This document shows, one piece after another, positions 16,783-26,018 of a stretch of 64,000 nucleotides of DNA. Under the pieces are notes generated by a model. That model was not told the origin of the DNA. It worked only from the letters and a program-made list of their open reading frames with translations, and did no database searches. The position numbers and the translations under genes are program-made. The stretch lies in assembly GCA_049340005.1 (NCBI GenBank), contig JBMPIY010000003.1. One strand, written 5' to 3'. Numbering within the stretch: position 1 is the first letter of the stretch; every line of letters starts with the position of its first letter. Source of the DNA: CAXBDP01 sp963974465 (lineage in GTDB: Bacteria; Bacteroidota; Bacteroidia; Cytophagales; Cyclobacteriaceae).

Positions 16783-18069
16783 ATGGCTACAATACCTTTG
16801 GTGATTATAATCCTTTGTCTACTATTATCCGCTCTTTTCTCGGGTATGGAAATAGCCTTTTTATCTGCTGATAAATTCAGAATCGAATTAGATAAAAAAC
16901 AAGGCTCCTACTCCGCTAAAATTCTTTCGACATTCTATAAAGGCCCATCCAAATTCATCATTACCCTATTGGTGGGTAATAACATTACTATAGTAATCTA
17001 TGGTATCTTCATGGCTTTAGTACTTGAGCCGGTGATCGTAGATTGGTTTTCATTCATGGATGATTCAGTAATGGTTGTTTTAATAATGCAAACAGCCATT
17101 TCAACAATTGTGGTATTGATATTTGGAGAATTCTTGCCAAAGAGCATTTCCTTAATCAACCCAAATGCAATACTTCAGGCATTTTCCATTCCACTTATGG
17201 CGATTGCTTTTCTGCTATATCCCATAGTGCAAACCATTAATTTTATCTCAAAAATCATCATTCAGAAAATCCTTCGCTCCGAATACTCAGAAGATCAACC
17301 TGTATTTGGACTTACTGACCTTAACAATTTTCTAAAACGCCACATTACCTCGACTGATACTGATAATAATGTGGAAGTAAGTACCAAGATTTTTAACAAT
17401 GCGCTAGAGTTTAAAAAGATACGCGTGAGGGAATGTATGATCCCACGTACGGACATTGTAGCGATAGATATAGAAGATGGCATGCCGGCGCTTAAAAACG
17501 CCTTCTTCGATAGTGGTCATACTAAGATCGTCATTTTCAAAGAATCCATAGATGATATTATTGGTTTTTGTCATGCTTTGGCACTTTACAAAAAACCAAC
17601 AGAAATTGAGGACATTCTTTCTCCAATTCTAATTGTACCTGAAACCATGCTTGCCAGTGAATTACTTATCCAATTTACAGCCGAACGCAAAAGTATTGCT
17701 TTGGTGGTAGATGAATTTGGTGGTACAGCAGGCTTGGTTACAATAGAAGATGTGATTGAGCAAATACTCGGTGAGATTCAAGATGAACATGATGCTGAAG
17801 ACTGGATTGAAGAAAGAATTGACTTCAACAAATTTTTACTTAGTGCTCGTCATGAGATCGATTACCTCAATGAAAATTACAAATGGAACATCCCCGAAGG
17901 AGATTACGAAACCCTAGGTGGATTTATTTTAGCAATCACGGAAAATATTCCAACCCTTGGTGAAGTCATAATATCGCCTCCTTTTACCTTCACAATCATG
18001 GGAATGAACGATGCAAGGATTGATACAGTGAAGGTTACAATCGATGATAATTCATTAAAAGAGGATTAA
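16783..18069 (+). CDS. CNNM/CBS/CorC_HlyC domain membrane protein (hemolysin family)
   Basis: 428 residues in the standard order: a DUF21/CNNM transmembrane domain (about 1-185, four helices, with GMEIAFLSADKFR), a CBS pair (about 210-330, with ECMIPRTDIVAID and EFGGTAGLVTIEDVIEQILGEI) and a C-terminal CorC_HlyC domain (about 345-425, ETLGGFIL). Relatives are proposed Mg2+/Co2+ or Na+ efflux proteins; the hemolysin name is historical. In this phylum a paralogue is the gliding protein GldE, but nothing here points to that role. Confidence 0.9.
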   Translation: MATIPLVIIILCLLLSALFSGMEIAFLSADKFRIELDKKQGSYSAKILSTFYKGPSKFIITLLVGNNITIVIYGIFMALVLEPVIVDWFSFMDDSVMVVLIMQTAISTIVVLIFGEFLPKSISLINPNAILQAFSIPLMAIAFLLYPIVQTINFISKIIIQKILRSEYSEDQPVFGLTDLNNFLKRHITSTDTDNNVEVSTKIFNNALEFKKIRVRECMIPRTDIVAIDIEDGMPALKNAFFDSGHTKIVIFKESIDDIIGFCHALALYKKPTEIEDILSPILIVPETMLASELLIQFTAERKSIALVVDEFGGTAGLVTIEDVIEQILGEIQDEHDAEDWIEERIDFNKFLLSARHEIDYLNENYKWNIPEGDYETLGGFILAITENIPTLGEVIISPPFTFTIMGMNDARIDTVKVTIDDNSLKED

Positions 18070-18093
18070 TAAAAAATCCATTTCCATTAAGTT

Positions 18094-18124
18094 TTGATTT
18101 TCAGTTATTCTCTACCTATTTTTG
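18094..18124 (+). promoter_or_regulatory. Promoter TTG-N20-TATTTTTG for the ppiD-like gene
   Basis: TTG at 18094-18096, exactly 20 bases of spacer and TATTTTTG at 18117-18124 give a full Bacteroidota promoter. It ends 21 bases before the ATG at 18146, so the leader would be about 15 bases. Confidence 0.7.
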
Positions 18125-18145
18125 CGGTTCTTTAAAGAATAGAAG

Positions 18146-20242
18146 ATGGGTTTAATCAACAAGATTCGCGAAAAGTCCGGTATAGCGGTAGGTATCATTG
18201 CCATAGGCTTAGGCCTGTTTGTAGTAGGTGGTGATATACTTTCACCTAATTCAACACTATTAGGTGGTGATCAAATGGTAGTTGGAGAAATTGCAGGCCG
18301 AGAAATCAGCTATCAAGAGTACGTCAACGAAATTGAGGAATACAAGTATAACTTCTCTGCTAATACAGGTAGAACACCTAGCGAGATTGATATGTACACT
18401 GTAAGGGAGCAAGCATGGCTTTCTCTCATTGCGAAGTATGCATTCCAAAAAGAATATGACAAATTAGGAATAGAAGTTACTGATGAAGAAATCATCGATA
18501 TGGTTCAAGGCAATAATATCAGCCCTGAATTAATGCAGATGGCTACTAATCCAGAAACTGGCGAATTTGATAAAAGTTTTATCACAGGTTACCTTCAGAA
18601 CCTCGCAAGCATGCCAGTAGATGCTCAAATGGCTTGGTATAATTTCGAAAGAAACTTAGGGCCTGGTAGACTCAGAGTAAAATACGACAAACTTTTAACT
18701 GATACTTACTTCGTTACTTCAGCAGAAGCTCGTAGAGAACACGTACTGCAAAATACTATTGCTGACGTAAAGTATCTTTATATCCCATATTATTCTGTAA
18801 GTGACTCTTTAGTATCGGTAACTGATGCTGAGCTTACTGCTTACATGAATGATAATCCTGAGAGATACAAAACTCCAGAAACAAGATCAATCGACTTTGT
18901 AACCTTCCCATTAGTAGCAAGTGCAAAAGATACTGCTATCTACCGTGAAGATATTATCGCTCTTCGTGACGAGTTAGCTACAACGGCAAATGACTCGACT
19001 TTTGCAAGAATAAACTCAGAAGGTTCATTGAATTATGGTAGCTACACTGAAGCTCAAGTACCTCAAACTCTTGTAGGTCTCGAACTTCAAGAAGGCGAGG
19101 TATACGGACCTTTTATATCAAACGGCTTTTTAGAAGTTCATAAAGTTTCAGAAGTTCAAACTGACGGAACCAAATCTGCGAAAGCTAGTCACATCCTTTT
19201 CAGAACAAACAATGGAGAAGATGCTGAAGCAAAACGTAGCGAAGCTGAAGAAGTGCTATCTCAATTAAGAGGCGGTGCTGATTTCGCAACATTGGCTAGA
19301 GAGTATTCAGATGATACATCTGGAGCACAAGGTGGAGATCTTGGATGGTTTAATGATGGTGGCATGATTGCACCTTTCAATGATGCTGTATTTGCTCAGT
19401 CAACCACTGGTCTAATACCAAGATTGATCGAAAGCGAATTCGGATTCCACATTATCAATGTAACTGAAGCTCCAACATCACTTAACTACAAAATAGCAAG
19501 TATACAAATCTCTATTGAGCCAACTGACGAAACTAGAGACAATGCTTTCCGTGATGCAGGTAGATTTACTGCCAACGTAGGAAACTATGATCAATTCAAG
19601 TCAATTGCTCAAGAAAACAATTATGCAGTTTATGAAGCTTTCGATATTACAAACTCTGATCGTAGTATTAATATCTTGAACAATGCTAGGGAGATTGTAA
19701 GATGGCTTTTCAATGACGCAAAAATTGGATCAATAAGTGAAGTATTCGAATTGGACAACCAATATGTAGTTGCTATCATGACAGGTAGAACAGACGAAGG
19801 TATTGTTCCATTAGAGTATGCTAGAGCAGATGTTGAGCAAAGAGTGAAGAATGAAAAGAAAACGAAAATCATCCAAGACAGACTTGCTAGCCTTTCTGGT
19901 ACTTTGGAAGAAATTAGAGATACTTACGGTTCAGACGCTAGAACTGAAAGTAATGCTTCTTTAACCTTAAACGGAAATACATTAGGTCTATTTGGTTCAG
20001 CTCCTACTGCAATAGGTAAAGCCTTTGGACTAGATGCTGGCGAAAGAACAGCTCCTATCGGTGAAAGTAGTGGCGTATTTGTAATCGAAGTAAATAGCAT
20101 AACAAATGCTCCTGAAATTACAGAATTGGGAATCTATGGTGACATACTTAGACAGAGATATCCAGATAGAGCTGGCTTTGCAATAAACGAAGCCATTCGA
20201 GAGTTCGCCGAGATCAAAGACTATAGATACAAATTCTTTTAA
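18146..20242 (+). CDS. PpiD-like periplasmic peptidyl-prolyl isomerase
   Basis: 698 residues: a short cytoplasmic start, one membrane anchor (about 12-32), a SurA/PpiD-type chaperone domain (about 40-230), a parvulin domain (about 340-435, with ASHILFRT, REYSDDTSGAQGGDLGWF and FGFHIINV) and a second, weaker parvulin-like region. It assists folding of exported proteins on the periplasmic side of the inner membrane. It has its own promoter and a strong terminator. It lacks the octamer despite its length of 2.1 kb. Confidence 0.92.
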   Translation: MGLINKIREKSGIAVGIIAIGLGLFVVGGDILSPNSTLLGGDQMVVGEIAGREISYQEYVNEIEEYKYNFSANTGRTPSEIDMYTVREQAWLSLIAKYAFQKEYDKLGIEVTDEEIIDMVQGNNISPELMQMATNPETGEFDKSFITGYLQNLASMPVDAQMAWYNFERNLGPGRLRVKYDKLLTDTYFVTSAEARREHVLQNTIADVKYLYIPYYSVSDSLVSVTDAELTAYMNDNPERYKTPETRSIDFVTFPLVASAKDTAIYREDIIALRDELATTANDSTFARINSEGSLNYGSYTEAQVPQTLVGLELQEGEVYGPFISNGFLEVHKVSEVQTDGTKSAKASHILFRTNNGEDAEAKRSEAEEVLSQLRGGADFATLAREYSDDTSGAQGGDLGWFNDGGMIAPFNDAVFAQSTTGLIPRLIESEFGFHIINVTEAPTSLNYKIASIQISIEPTDETRDNAFRDAGRFTANVGNYDQFKSIAQENNYAVYEAFDITNSDRSINILNNAREIVRWLFNDAKIGSISEVFELDNQYVVAIMTGRTDEGIVPLEYARADVEQRVKNEKKTKIIQDRLASLSGTLEEIRDTYGSDARTESNASLTLNGNTLGLFGSAPTAIGKAFGLDAGERTAPIGESSGVFVIEVNSITNAPEITELGIYGDILRQRYPDRAGFAINEAIREFAEIKDYRYKFF

Positions 20243-20248
20243 TCATTC

Positions 20249-20275
20249 AAATCGGCCTTAGGGCCGATTTTTTTT
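20249..20275 (+). terminator. Intrinsic terminator after the ppiD-like gene
   Basis: A perfect 9-bp stem AAATCGGCC/GGCCGATTT with a TTAG loop is followed by a run of T, starting 7 bases after the stop codon. Confidence 0.92.
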
Positions 20276-20293
20276 TACCCCAAATTTCTGGTT

Positions 20294-20563
20294 ATGCAAA
20301 GGCCCAAACCGTCCTTGGAAAGCTTAAAAGCCAAACTCGATGAACAAAGCTCCTTCCCAAGCCTTTACATGTTCAAATTCATCGTACCTAAAGAAAAGCT
20401 GAGTGAAGTGAAAATGCTTTTTCCAATGCACGATGTTTCCACAAAACCCTCATCAAAAGGTGCTTACGTAAGTCTTACCGTAAAAATAATGGCCAAATCC
20501 AGTGATGAAATCATATCAGTTTACAAAGAAGCTTGGAAAATTGAAGGAATTATTTCACTTTAA
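20294..20563 (+). CDS. DUF493 family protein (YbeD-like)
   Basis: 89 residues with the compact alpha/beta pattern of DUF493/YbeD: FPSLYMFKFIVP, then an alternating strand/helix region ending SVYKEAWKIEGIISL. The E. coli homologue has an ACT-like fold, and its role is unsettled. It is the first gene of a run of closely spaced plus-strand genes, with the pterin dehydratase 17 bases behind. Confidence 0.85.
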   Translation: MQRPKPSLESLKAKLDEQSSFPSLYMFKFIVPKEKLSEVKMLFPMHDVSTKPSSKGAYVSLTVKIMAKSSDEIISVYKEAWKIEGIISL

Positions 20564-20580
20564 GGAAAAACCAAAAGACT

Positions 20581-20808
20581 ATGTGGAAAGAAAAAGATAA
20601 TAAACTGACAAGGACATTTGAATTTGAAAACTTTGTTGAAGCATTTGCCTTTATGACTAAAGTAGCATTTGCAGCTGAAGCACTTGGCCATCACCCTAAC
20701 TGGAACAATGTGTATAATAAAGTTACGATTGAACTCACAACGCATGATGAAGGCAATACGATTACCGAAAAAGATCGTAAACTAGCCAAAGCAATTGACA
20801 AATTGTAA
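20581..20808 (+). CDS. 4a-hydroxytetrahydrobiopterin dehydratase (PCD/DCoH)
   Basis: 75 residues, slightly shorter than the usual 90-100 but containing the full core. This includes AEALGHHPNWNNVYNKVTIEL, which carries the catalytic His-His pair, Pro and Trp, and THDEGNTITEKDRKLAKAID. It dehydrates 4a-hydroxytetrahydropterin, recycling the cofactor of aromatic amino-acid hydroxylases; some homologues act in molybdopterin or folate metabolism. No hydroxylase gene is in the window. The short N-terminus may be genuine, since DUF493 ends just 17 bases upstream. Confidence 0.9.
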   Translation: MWKEKDNKLTRTFEFENFVEAFAFMTKVAFAAEALGHHPNWNNVYNKVTIELTTHDEGNTITEKDRKLAKAIDKL

Positions 20809-20816
20809 AATAGCAA

Positions 20817-21500
20817 ATGTCAGAATCTAAAACTGCTTTATATCTTGTCCCTACACCTATAGGGAATATGGAAGATATCACCCTTCGCGCGATAAGAATT
20901 TTGCGGGAGGTTGATTTGATTTTGGCAGAAGACACACGCACCACAGGATTGCTCCTTCAAAAGCTTGAAATCAAAAATAAGCTTCATAGCTATCATAATT
21001 TCAATGAACATAAAGTCGTTCAAGGCATTGTCCAAAGGCTATTGAATGGAGAAGTCATGGCATTGGTTTCTGATGCTGGAACTCCCGCTATATCGGATCC
21101 TGGCTTTTTGTTAGTGCGCGAATGCCTCAAGAGCGATGTGAAGATTGAATGCCTTCCCGGCCCTACAGCATTTGTACCGGCACTAGTGAAATCCGGCTTA
21201 GCAGTAGATCGATTTACATTTGAAGGTTTCCTCCCGCATAAGAAAGGCCGTCAAACAAGGCTCAAGGAATTAGCTGATGAAAAGCGTACAATGATTTTTT
21301 ACGAATCTCCACATCGTATTATCAAAAGTCTCGAGCAATTTACTGAGTATTTTGGTGAAGACCGACTTTGTTCTATTTCTCGAGAAATCAGTAAGTATTA
21401 CGAGGAAACCGTGAATGGGACGGTAAAGGAAGTATTAGAGCATTTCAAAAACCATGACCCAAAGGGTGAGTTTGTGATGGTGATACAAGGCAAAAATTGA
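20817..21500 (+). CDS. rsmI: 16S rRNA 2'-O-ribose C1402 methyltransferase
   Basis: 227 residues. It uses S-adenosylmethionine to methylate the ribose of C1402 in the decoding centre of 16S rRNA. It has the tetrapyrrole-methylase fold with LVPTPIGNMEDITLRA at the start, AEDTRTTG (about 38), SDAGTPAISDPGF (about 83), PGPTAFVPAL (about 112) and FYESPHRI. The C-terminal extension seen in some homologues is absent. The stop overlaps the start of the next gene (TGATG). Octamers lie at 20903 and 21230. Confidence 0.96.
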   Translation: MSESKTALYLVPTPIGNMEDITLRAIRILREVDLILAEDTRTTGLLLQKLEIKNKLHSYHNFNEHKVVQGIVQRLLNGEVMALVSDAGTPAISDPGFLLVRECLKSDVKIECLPGPTAFVPALVKSGLAVDRFTFEGFLPHKKGRQTRLKELADEKRTMIFYESPHRIIKSLEQFTEYFGEDRLCSISREISKYYEETVNGTVKEVLEHFKNHDPKGEFVMVIQGKN

Positions 21501-22372
21501 TGCGTGCATTTATAAAATCCCTTTCCTTCAGTCCTTTTTACTTTGGCAAAATCAAAGGCATAGGATCCCTATTGATGATAAGTGCAGTCATTCTATTGCT
21601 CCTCTCTCTCTGGATGCATCCTTATTTTCTGTTTATCACTTTGGTGCCATTACTATTTTTTATCCTTTCTGAACGCACACCACTCAATAGTCTAAAAGAA
21701 GCTATACCGATGATGCTTCCCTTAGCTATTATATTCCTGATTTGGGCATTTTTCTTTAAAAAGTACTTTGACCTTCCTTGGTTAGCCTTTCCTATCAATT
21801 TCTTGGGAATGACGCTCGTTGTCTACTTTTCACACATTTCCTGGCGTATTGGAAAAAATACATCCGGCTACTTTGGGTTCGTGTTTTATTGGCTTGCATT
21901 TGAATACTTAATGCACAGCTACCTCCCGCAATATGCACAGCCTACTTTAGGCGAATTACTCGCAATTGAGACACAATTTCTCGGCTGGTATGTAGAGACT
22001 GGGACAATGGGTGGCACATTGTGGCTATTGGTTTCTAATCTATTGGCCTTCAAATTTTTTCAAGGCGATTTAAGCCTTTCACATCAAAAGCAAAAGAAGC
22101 TTTACGGCATATTGTTCATCCTAATTATCGCCATTCCTATAAGCATTGCGTATTTGTATTATTCTGAAAGTGGAGTAAGCTATTTGATCGCCGAAAGCCA
22201 AGATTTTGGTCAAGTAATAATCCCATCCGAGTGGAATGGGCAAGCAAGCAAATACAGTGAAAATGGCGATTTTATAGGGCTCATTGGCGCATGGATGGCG
22301 CTTTTTCTGGCAGCATCCATTTTGGTAAAAGAAAAGACTCGTCTAAAAATTCATGGAAAAAAATCTAAATGA
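21500..22372 (+). CDS. Lnt-like integral membrane protein lacking the nitrilase domain
   Basis: 290 residues with about seven hydrophobic helices. The segment around 125-185 (YWLAFEYLMHSYLPQY, then LGWYVETGTMGGTLWLLVSN) resembles the membrane part of apolipoprotein N-acyltransferase Lnt, where a Trp-x-x-x-Glu helix precedes a G-x-x-G-x-S/T-x-W helix. The C-terminal carbon-nitrogen hydrolase domain that carries the Lnt catalytic triad is missing: after the last helix the gene ends and overlaps suhB by 20 bases. It is either a degenerate or repurposed Lnt half, or an unrelated membrane protein. The overlaps on both sides show that it is a stable operon member. Confidence 0.7.
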   Translation: MRAFIKSLSFSPFYFGKIKGIGSLLMISAVILLLLSLWMHPYFLFITLVPLLFFILSERTPLNSLKEAIPMMLPLAIIFLIWAFFFKKYFDLPWLAFPINFLGMTLVVYFSHISWRIGKNTSGYFGFVFYWLAFEYLMHSYLPQYAQPTLGELLAIETQFLGWYVETGTMGGTLWLLVSNLLAFKFFQGDLSLSHQKQKKLYGILFILIIAIPISIAYLYYSESGVSYLIAESQDFGQVIIPSEWNGQASKYSENGDFIGLIGAWMALFLAASILVKEKTRLKIHGKKSK

Positions 22373-23147
22373 AATCCTTGACCAAAGCTTAGTGGTAATT
22401 GAGCAAGCTGCTGATTTTATTTCGGCAGAATTCAAAACCATAAGCAAAGATCAAATTGAATACAAAGGCTTTAATGATTTGGTGTCTTATGTAGATAAAG
22501 GGGCCGAAAAGATATTGGTAGAAGGGCTCCGAAAAGTATTGCCTGAAGCAGGGATTTTGGCTGAGGAAGGTACAGGAAAGCAAGCAAACGAAAAATATAC
22601 TTGGATAATCGATCCGGTAGATGGTACAACCAATTACCTCCACGGATTACCCATTTTTGCCATTAGTGTGGCATTAATGGAAAACGATCAGCCGATTATA
22701 GGAGTAGTCTATGAAATCAATAGGCGGGAGGTATTTACAGCAATCCTTGGTGGTGGTGCCTTTTGCAATGACAAACCTATTCATGTATCAAGCGCAAAGA
22801 ATTTGGGTGAAAGTTTAATCGCCACAGGATTTCCATACTACGATTTCGGCAAAATGGAAAACTACCTGAGCATCCTCCATTCACTAATGAAAACTTCCCA
22901 TGGATTGAGAAGACTTGGCAGCGCAGCAGTGGATTTGGTTTATGTTGCCTGTGGTAGATTCGAGGGCTTTTTCGAGTACAATCTCAAACCTTGGGACGTA
23001 GCCGCTGGGACATTAATCGTAAGAGAAGCGGGAGGAATGGTTACGGAGTTTGAAGGCGGAGATAATCCAATATTTGGCAAAGAAATCCTCGCTTCGAATG
23101 GCACCATTCATCAATCAATAATCGAAACTATCGCCCAACATTGGTAG
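22353..23147 (+). CDS. Inositol monophosphatase family phosphatase
   Basis: 264 residues, the usual size. It is a Mg2+-dependent sugar/inositol phosphatase with the metal-binding motif LAEEGTGK (Glu pair), the signature IDPVDGTTNYLHGLP (about 88-102) and the second signature PWDVAAGTLIVREAGG (about 213). It could act on inositol-1-phosphate, fructose-1,6-bisphosphate, NADP or PAP; sequence alone does not separate SuhB from CysQ-type members. It overlaps the previous gene by 20 bases and ends directly against the convergent radical SAM gene. Octamers lie at 22724 and 23028. Confidence 0.92.
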   Translation: MEKNLNEILDQSLVVIEQAADFISAEFKTISKDQIEYKGFNDLVSYVDKGAEKILVEGLRKVLPEAGILAEEGTGKQANEKYTWIIDPVDGTTNYLHGLPIFAISVALMENDQPIIGVVYEINRREVFTAILGGGAFCNDKPIHVSSAKNLGESLIATGFPYYDFGKMENYLSILHSLMKTSHGLRRLGSAAVDLVYVACGRFEGFFEYNLKPWDVAAGTLIVREAGGMVTEFEGGDNPIFGKEILASNGTIHQSIIETIAQHW

Positions 23148-24170
23148 TTAGGCCCATACTTTGGTGCCTTCCGTGCAGTTTTTGCACATTTCTATTTCAG
23201 TGCGCGAGCGAATAAGTGATTTGCGGAAATTATCATAAGCTGCGCTATGCCATATAGCTTTGAAGCTTTGGCCATCTACATTTCCCATTTCATGCTCAGC
23301 GTCCTTATCGAAACAGCAAGGCACTACTTTGCCATCCCAAGTAATGACACTCGAATGCCACATCTTCCAACAGTGGTTTAAAAGCTTGTTCTTTACTTCC
23401 CATTTGCCATTGGGTTTCTGCTTGTAGCGAGAATACTTATCAATTGTCGGAATTAAGTCAGAGCCATTTTCATAGTCATAAATCTGTGCGGTTTTGAATC
23501 CCACTTCATCCACTCCCAACTCTTTCGCCAATCGTTTCACATCTTCAATTTGATGCTCATTGGGTTTCACCACCAAAAACTGAAAAATGATATGAGGAGT
23601 AGTCGATTTCAACTCCTTTTTCCATTTAATTACATTTTTAGTGCCTTCAATCACTTTCTCCAATTTTCCTCCTACCCGATAGCTCTCATAGGTTTCCTGA
23701 GTTGTGCCATCGATGGATATAATCAATCTATCCAGTCCTGATTCCACTGTCTTCTTAGCCAAATGATCTTTGAGGTAATGAGCATTGGTGGATGTAGCAG
23801 TATAAATTCCTTTATCAGAAGCATATTTCACATTATCCAAAAACTTTGGATTGAGATATGGCTCTCCTTGAAAATATAAGATAAGGTAAATTAGTCTCGG
23901 CGCGAGCTCATCAATGGTCTTTTGAAAAAGCTCTTCTTGCGCCATGCCTGTGGGACGGGTAAAATTGCGCAATCCACTAGGGCATTCTGGGCATCTCAAA
24001 TTACACGAGGTGGTCGGCTCGAATGACAAACTTATAGGCATTCCCATCGGCACAGGATTGCGTGTAATACGGCTATAAAAATAGCTTAGCAATACCTGAG
24101 CCGCGTTCCAAAGTCGGAGTATTGTCAGCTTTCTAGTAAAATTTAACCCGTCCTTTAAATTATTATTCAC
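23148..24170 (-). CDS. Radical SAM/SPASM domain protein
   Basis: 340 residues from a GTG at 24170; no in-frame ATG precedes it. The radical SAM cluster motif is CNLRCPEC (about residue 55), followed by SAM-binding segments (QGEPYLN, SIDGTTQETYE). The C-terminal SPASM domain has Cys residues in LLNHCWKMW, VVPCCFDKD and EMCKNC that would hold auxiliary Fe-S clusters. Such enzymes modify peptides or act in cofactor maturation. No small precursor peptide is evident next to it, so the substrate is unknown. Confidence 0.9.
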   Translation of the reverse strand: MNNNLKDGLNFTRKLTILRLWNAAQVLLSYFYSRITRNPVPMGMPISLSFEPTTSCNLRCPECPSGLRNFTRPTGMAQEELFQKTIDELAPRLIYLILYFQGEPYLNPKFLDNVKYASDKGIYTATSTNAHYLKDHLAKKTVESGLDRLIISIDGTTQETYESYRVGGKLEKVIEGTKNVIKWKKELKSTTPHIIFQFLVVKPNEHQIEDVKRLAKELGVDEVGFKTAQIYDYENGSDLIPTIDKYSRYKQKPNGKWEVKNKLLNHCWKMWHSSVITWDGKVVPCCFDKDAEHEMGNVDGQSFKAIWHSAAYDNFRKSLIRSRTEIEMCKNCTEGTKVWA

Positions 24171-24257
24171 AATGAAAGTTATACTTGCAATGGTTCAAAT
24201 CAAACTAATCTATTTCTTTCCGCCTCAATTGAGAATTATTTGTAATTTCATGCCTCT

Positions 24258-25427
24258 ATGAATACACTATTAGGCTCCATTTTACTTCTATTCAGTTTCT
24301 TCCAAGGGGCATTGCCCCAGCTCACAACGGAGGCAACTGTAAGTGTAATCACTTGTGGCCCTGGTAATGAAGAAGCCTTTACAGCATATGGCCACACAGC
24401 CCTACGTATCAAAGATCCAAGATTGGGCTTCGATCGAGTGTACAATTACGGCACATTCGATTTTAATACACCAAACTTCTATGGAAAATTCGCCACAGGA
24501 CGCTTAAATTATATGCTAAGCGTAAGTTCATTCGATCGATTTATAGCGGAATATCTCTATGAGGAAAGGTGGGTGAAGGAGCAAGTACTAGATCTCGATA
24601 TCAATAAAAAGCAAGCTGTTTTTGCATTTTTGGAAAAAAACTACCTGCCAGAAAATAAGTTCTACCGATACGACTTCTTCTATGACAATTGCGCCACACG
24701 AGTAATCGACGCATTGATCGAAATATATGGCGATGGCTTAGTGCTAGACAGTGCCAATTATGAAGATATTACATTTCGGGAAATGATAGATCGCTATCAA
24801 GCTCCATTCCCTTGGGCAGACTTTGGTGTGGACTTGGCACTTGGTTCGGTAATCGATACCAAAATGAATTACATGGAATTCCGCTTTTTACCAGATTATG
24901 TTTTTAGCATGCTGGCAAATGGAACATACAATGGTGAGCCTTTAGTATTGCAAACCAAGGAATTGGGCTATCAAAAAGAAGATTTTCATTATCAAGCTTG
25001 GTTTAGCCCAGCTTTAATGATCGGTTTATTATTGGTAATAAGTATCCTATTTTCAATCAGAGATCTTCGTAGAAGAAAAACTTCCAAAGGATTTGATATT
25101 GCTTTATTCACAATCACAGGATTATTGGGGATACTTGTATTATGGCTATGGTTTGGCACTGCACATTCTGCTACTGCCAAAAATTACAATCTGCTATGGG
25201 CAAATCCATTTCATTTGATTGGTGCAATATTCCTCATTTTTAGCAAAAAGCTGAAAGATTGGGTTGCGAGCTACTTTTTGGGAATTACTTTACTTACGGC
25301 TATGACCTTAATTGGGGCAATTTTTATTCGTCAGCAATTTCACATATTGTTTTTTCCTTTGATGGTGATAGTAATGCTTAGGTCTTGGCTTATTTATTAT
25401 CTTAAATCAAAGTCGGTAAAAGTTTAA
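24258..25427 (+). CDS. DUF4105 / Lnb-type lipoprotein N-acyltransferase-like membrane protein
   Basis: 389 residues: signal peptide, a periplasmic DUF4105 domain (about 25-235) and then several membrane helices (about 250-385). The periplasmic part shows YGHTALRI (His about 47) and FYDNCATRVID (Cys about 144), the candidate catalytic His and Cys of a cysteine-acyltransferase/peptidase-like fold. Pfam now calls this the Lnb N-terminal domain, because Bacteroides members N-acylate lipoproteins in place of Lnt. This is assigned from family knowledge. A half-length Lnt-like gene lies 2 kb upstream. Confidence 0.85.
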   Translation: MNTLLGSILLLFSFFQGALPQLTTEATVSVITCGPGNEEAFTAYGHTALRIKDPRLGFDRVYNYGTFDFNTPNFYGKFATGRLNYMLSVSSFDRFIAEYLYEERWVKEQVLDLDINKKQAVFAFLEKNYLPENKFYRYDFFYDNCATRVIDALIEIYGDGLVLDSANYEDITFREMIDRYQAPFPWADFGVDLALGSVIDTKMNYMEFRFLPDYVFSMLANGTYNGEPLVLQTKELGYQKEDFHYQAWFSPALMIGLLLVISILFSIRDLRRRKTSKGFDIALFTITGLLGILVLWLWFGTAHSATAKNYNLLWANPFHLIGAIFLIFSKKLKDWVASYFLGITLLTAMTLIGAIFIRQQFHILFFPLMVIVMLRSWLIYYLKSKSVKV

Positions 25428-25435
25428 GCTAATTC

Positions 25436-25960
25436 TCAACCATTTTCAGAAGTAAAGTCCCCATCCTCCCGCAATATTTGCCAGATTAACTCACTCTCAA
25501 AGCCTTTAGTTTGGGCAAAGCGTGCTGCCAGATTTCTCCGCTCATAATCACTTTTTCCTCTCAGCTTATCCCATTTCGATTGCAAAATCAATTTCAAACT
25601 TTCTAAGTACTTTTCCTCATCTATTGCTTGCATAGCCTTTTTCATACAGTAGTCTGAAATTTTATGCTGCTGCAATGCATGCTTTATTTTAATCCTCCCC
25701 CAAGACTTTACCCTAAATTTTCCTCCCGCAAAAGCTATTGCAAATCGCTCCTCATTTATGAAGCCTTCAACTATCAACTCACTGATAATTTCTTCAATAT
25801 CAGAACTATATAAACCATGTTCAAACAATTTCTGCCGCACTTCATGTTGAGATCGCTCTTGATAGGCACAATATTTCATCATTTTTACCAAAGCTTGCCT
25901 GGGTGTGAGCTTCTTCTTTTTTCTTATTTCGTCGTCGTCAGAAAAACTTCCTATTGCCAT
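25436..25960 (-). CDS. recX: RecX family regulatory protein
   Basis: 174 residues built of helical RecX repeats (ALVKMMKYCAYQERSQHEVRQKLFEHG, then SELIVEGFINEERFAIAFA). RecX binds and limits RecA filaments. RecA itself is not in the window, so this is a detached copy. A basic/acidic N-terminal tail of about 20 residues precedes the domain. It is convergent with the DUF4105 gene (8-base gap) and divergent from tpiA. It holds two octamers only 257 bases apart (25465 and 25722), the closest pair in the window. Confidence 0.9.
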   Translation of the reverse strand: MAIGSFSDDDEIRKKKKLTPRQALVKMMKYCAYQERSQHEVRQKLFEHGLYSSDIEEIISELIVEGFINEERFAIAFAGGKFRVKSWGRIKIKHALQQHKISDYCMKKAMQAIDEEKYLESLKLILQSKWDKLRGKSDYERRNLAARFAQTKGFESELIWQILREDGDFTSENG

Positions 25961-26018
25961 TATTCTTCTACCTTTAAGCGGAATGCATTAATTTAGCTCA
26001 ATATTCACAAAATAACCT

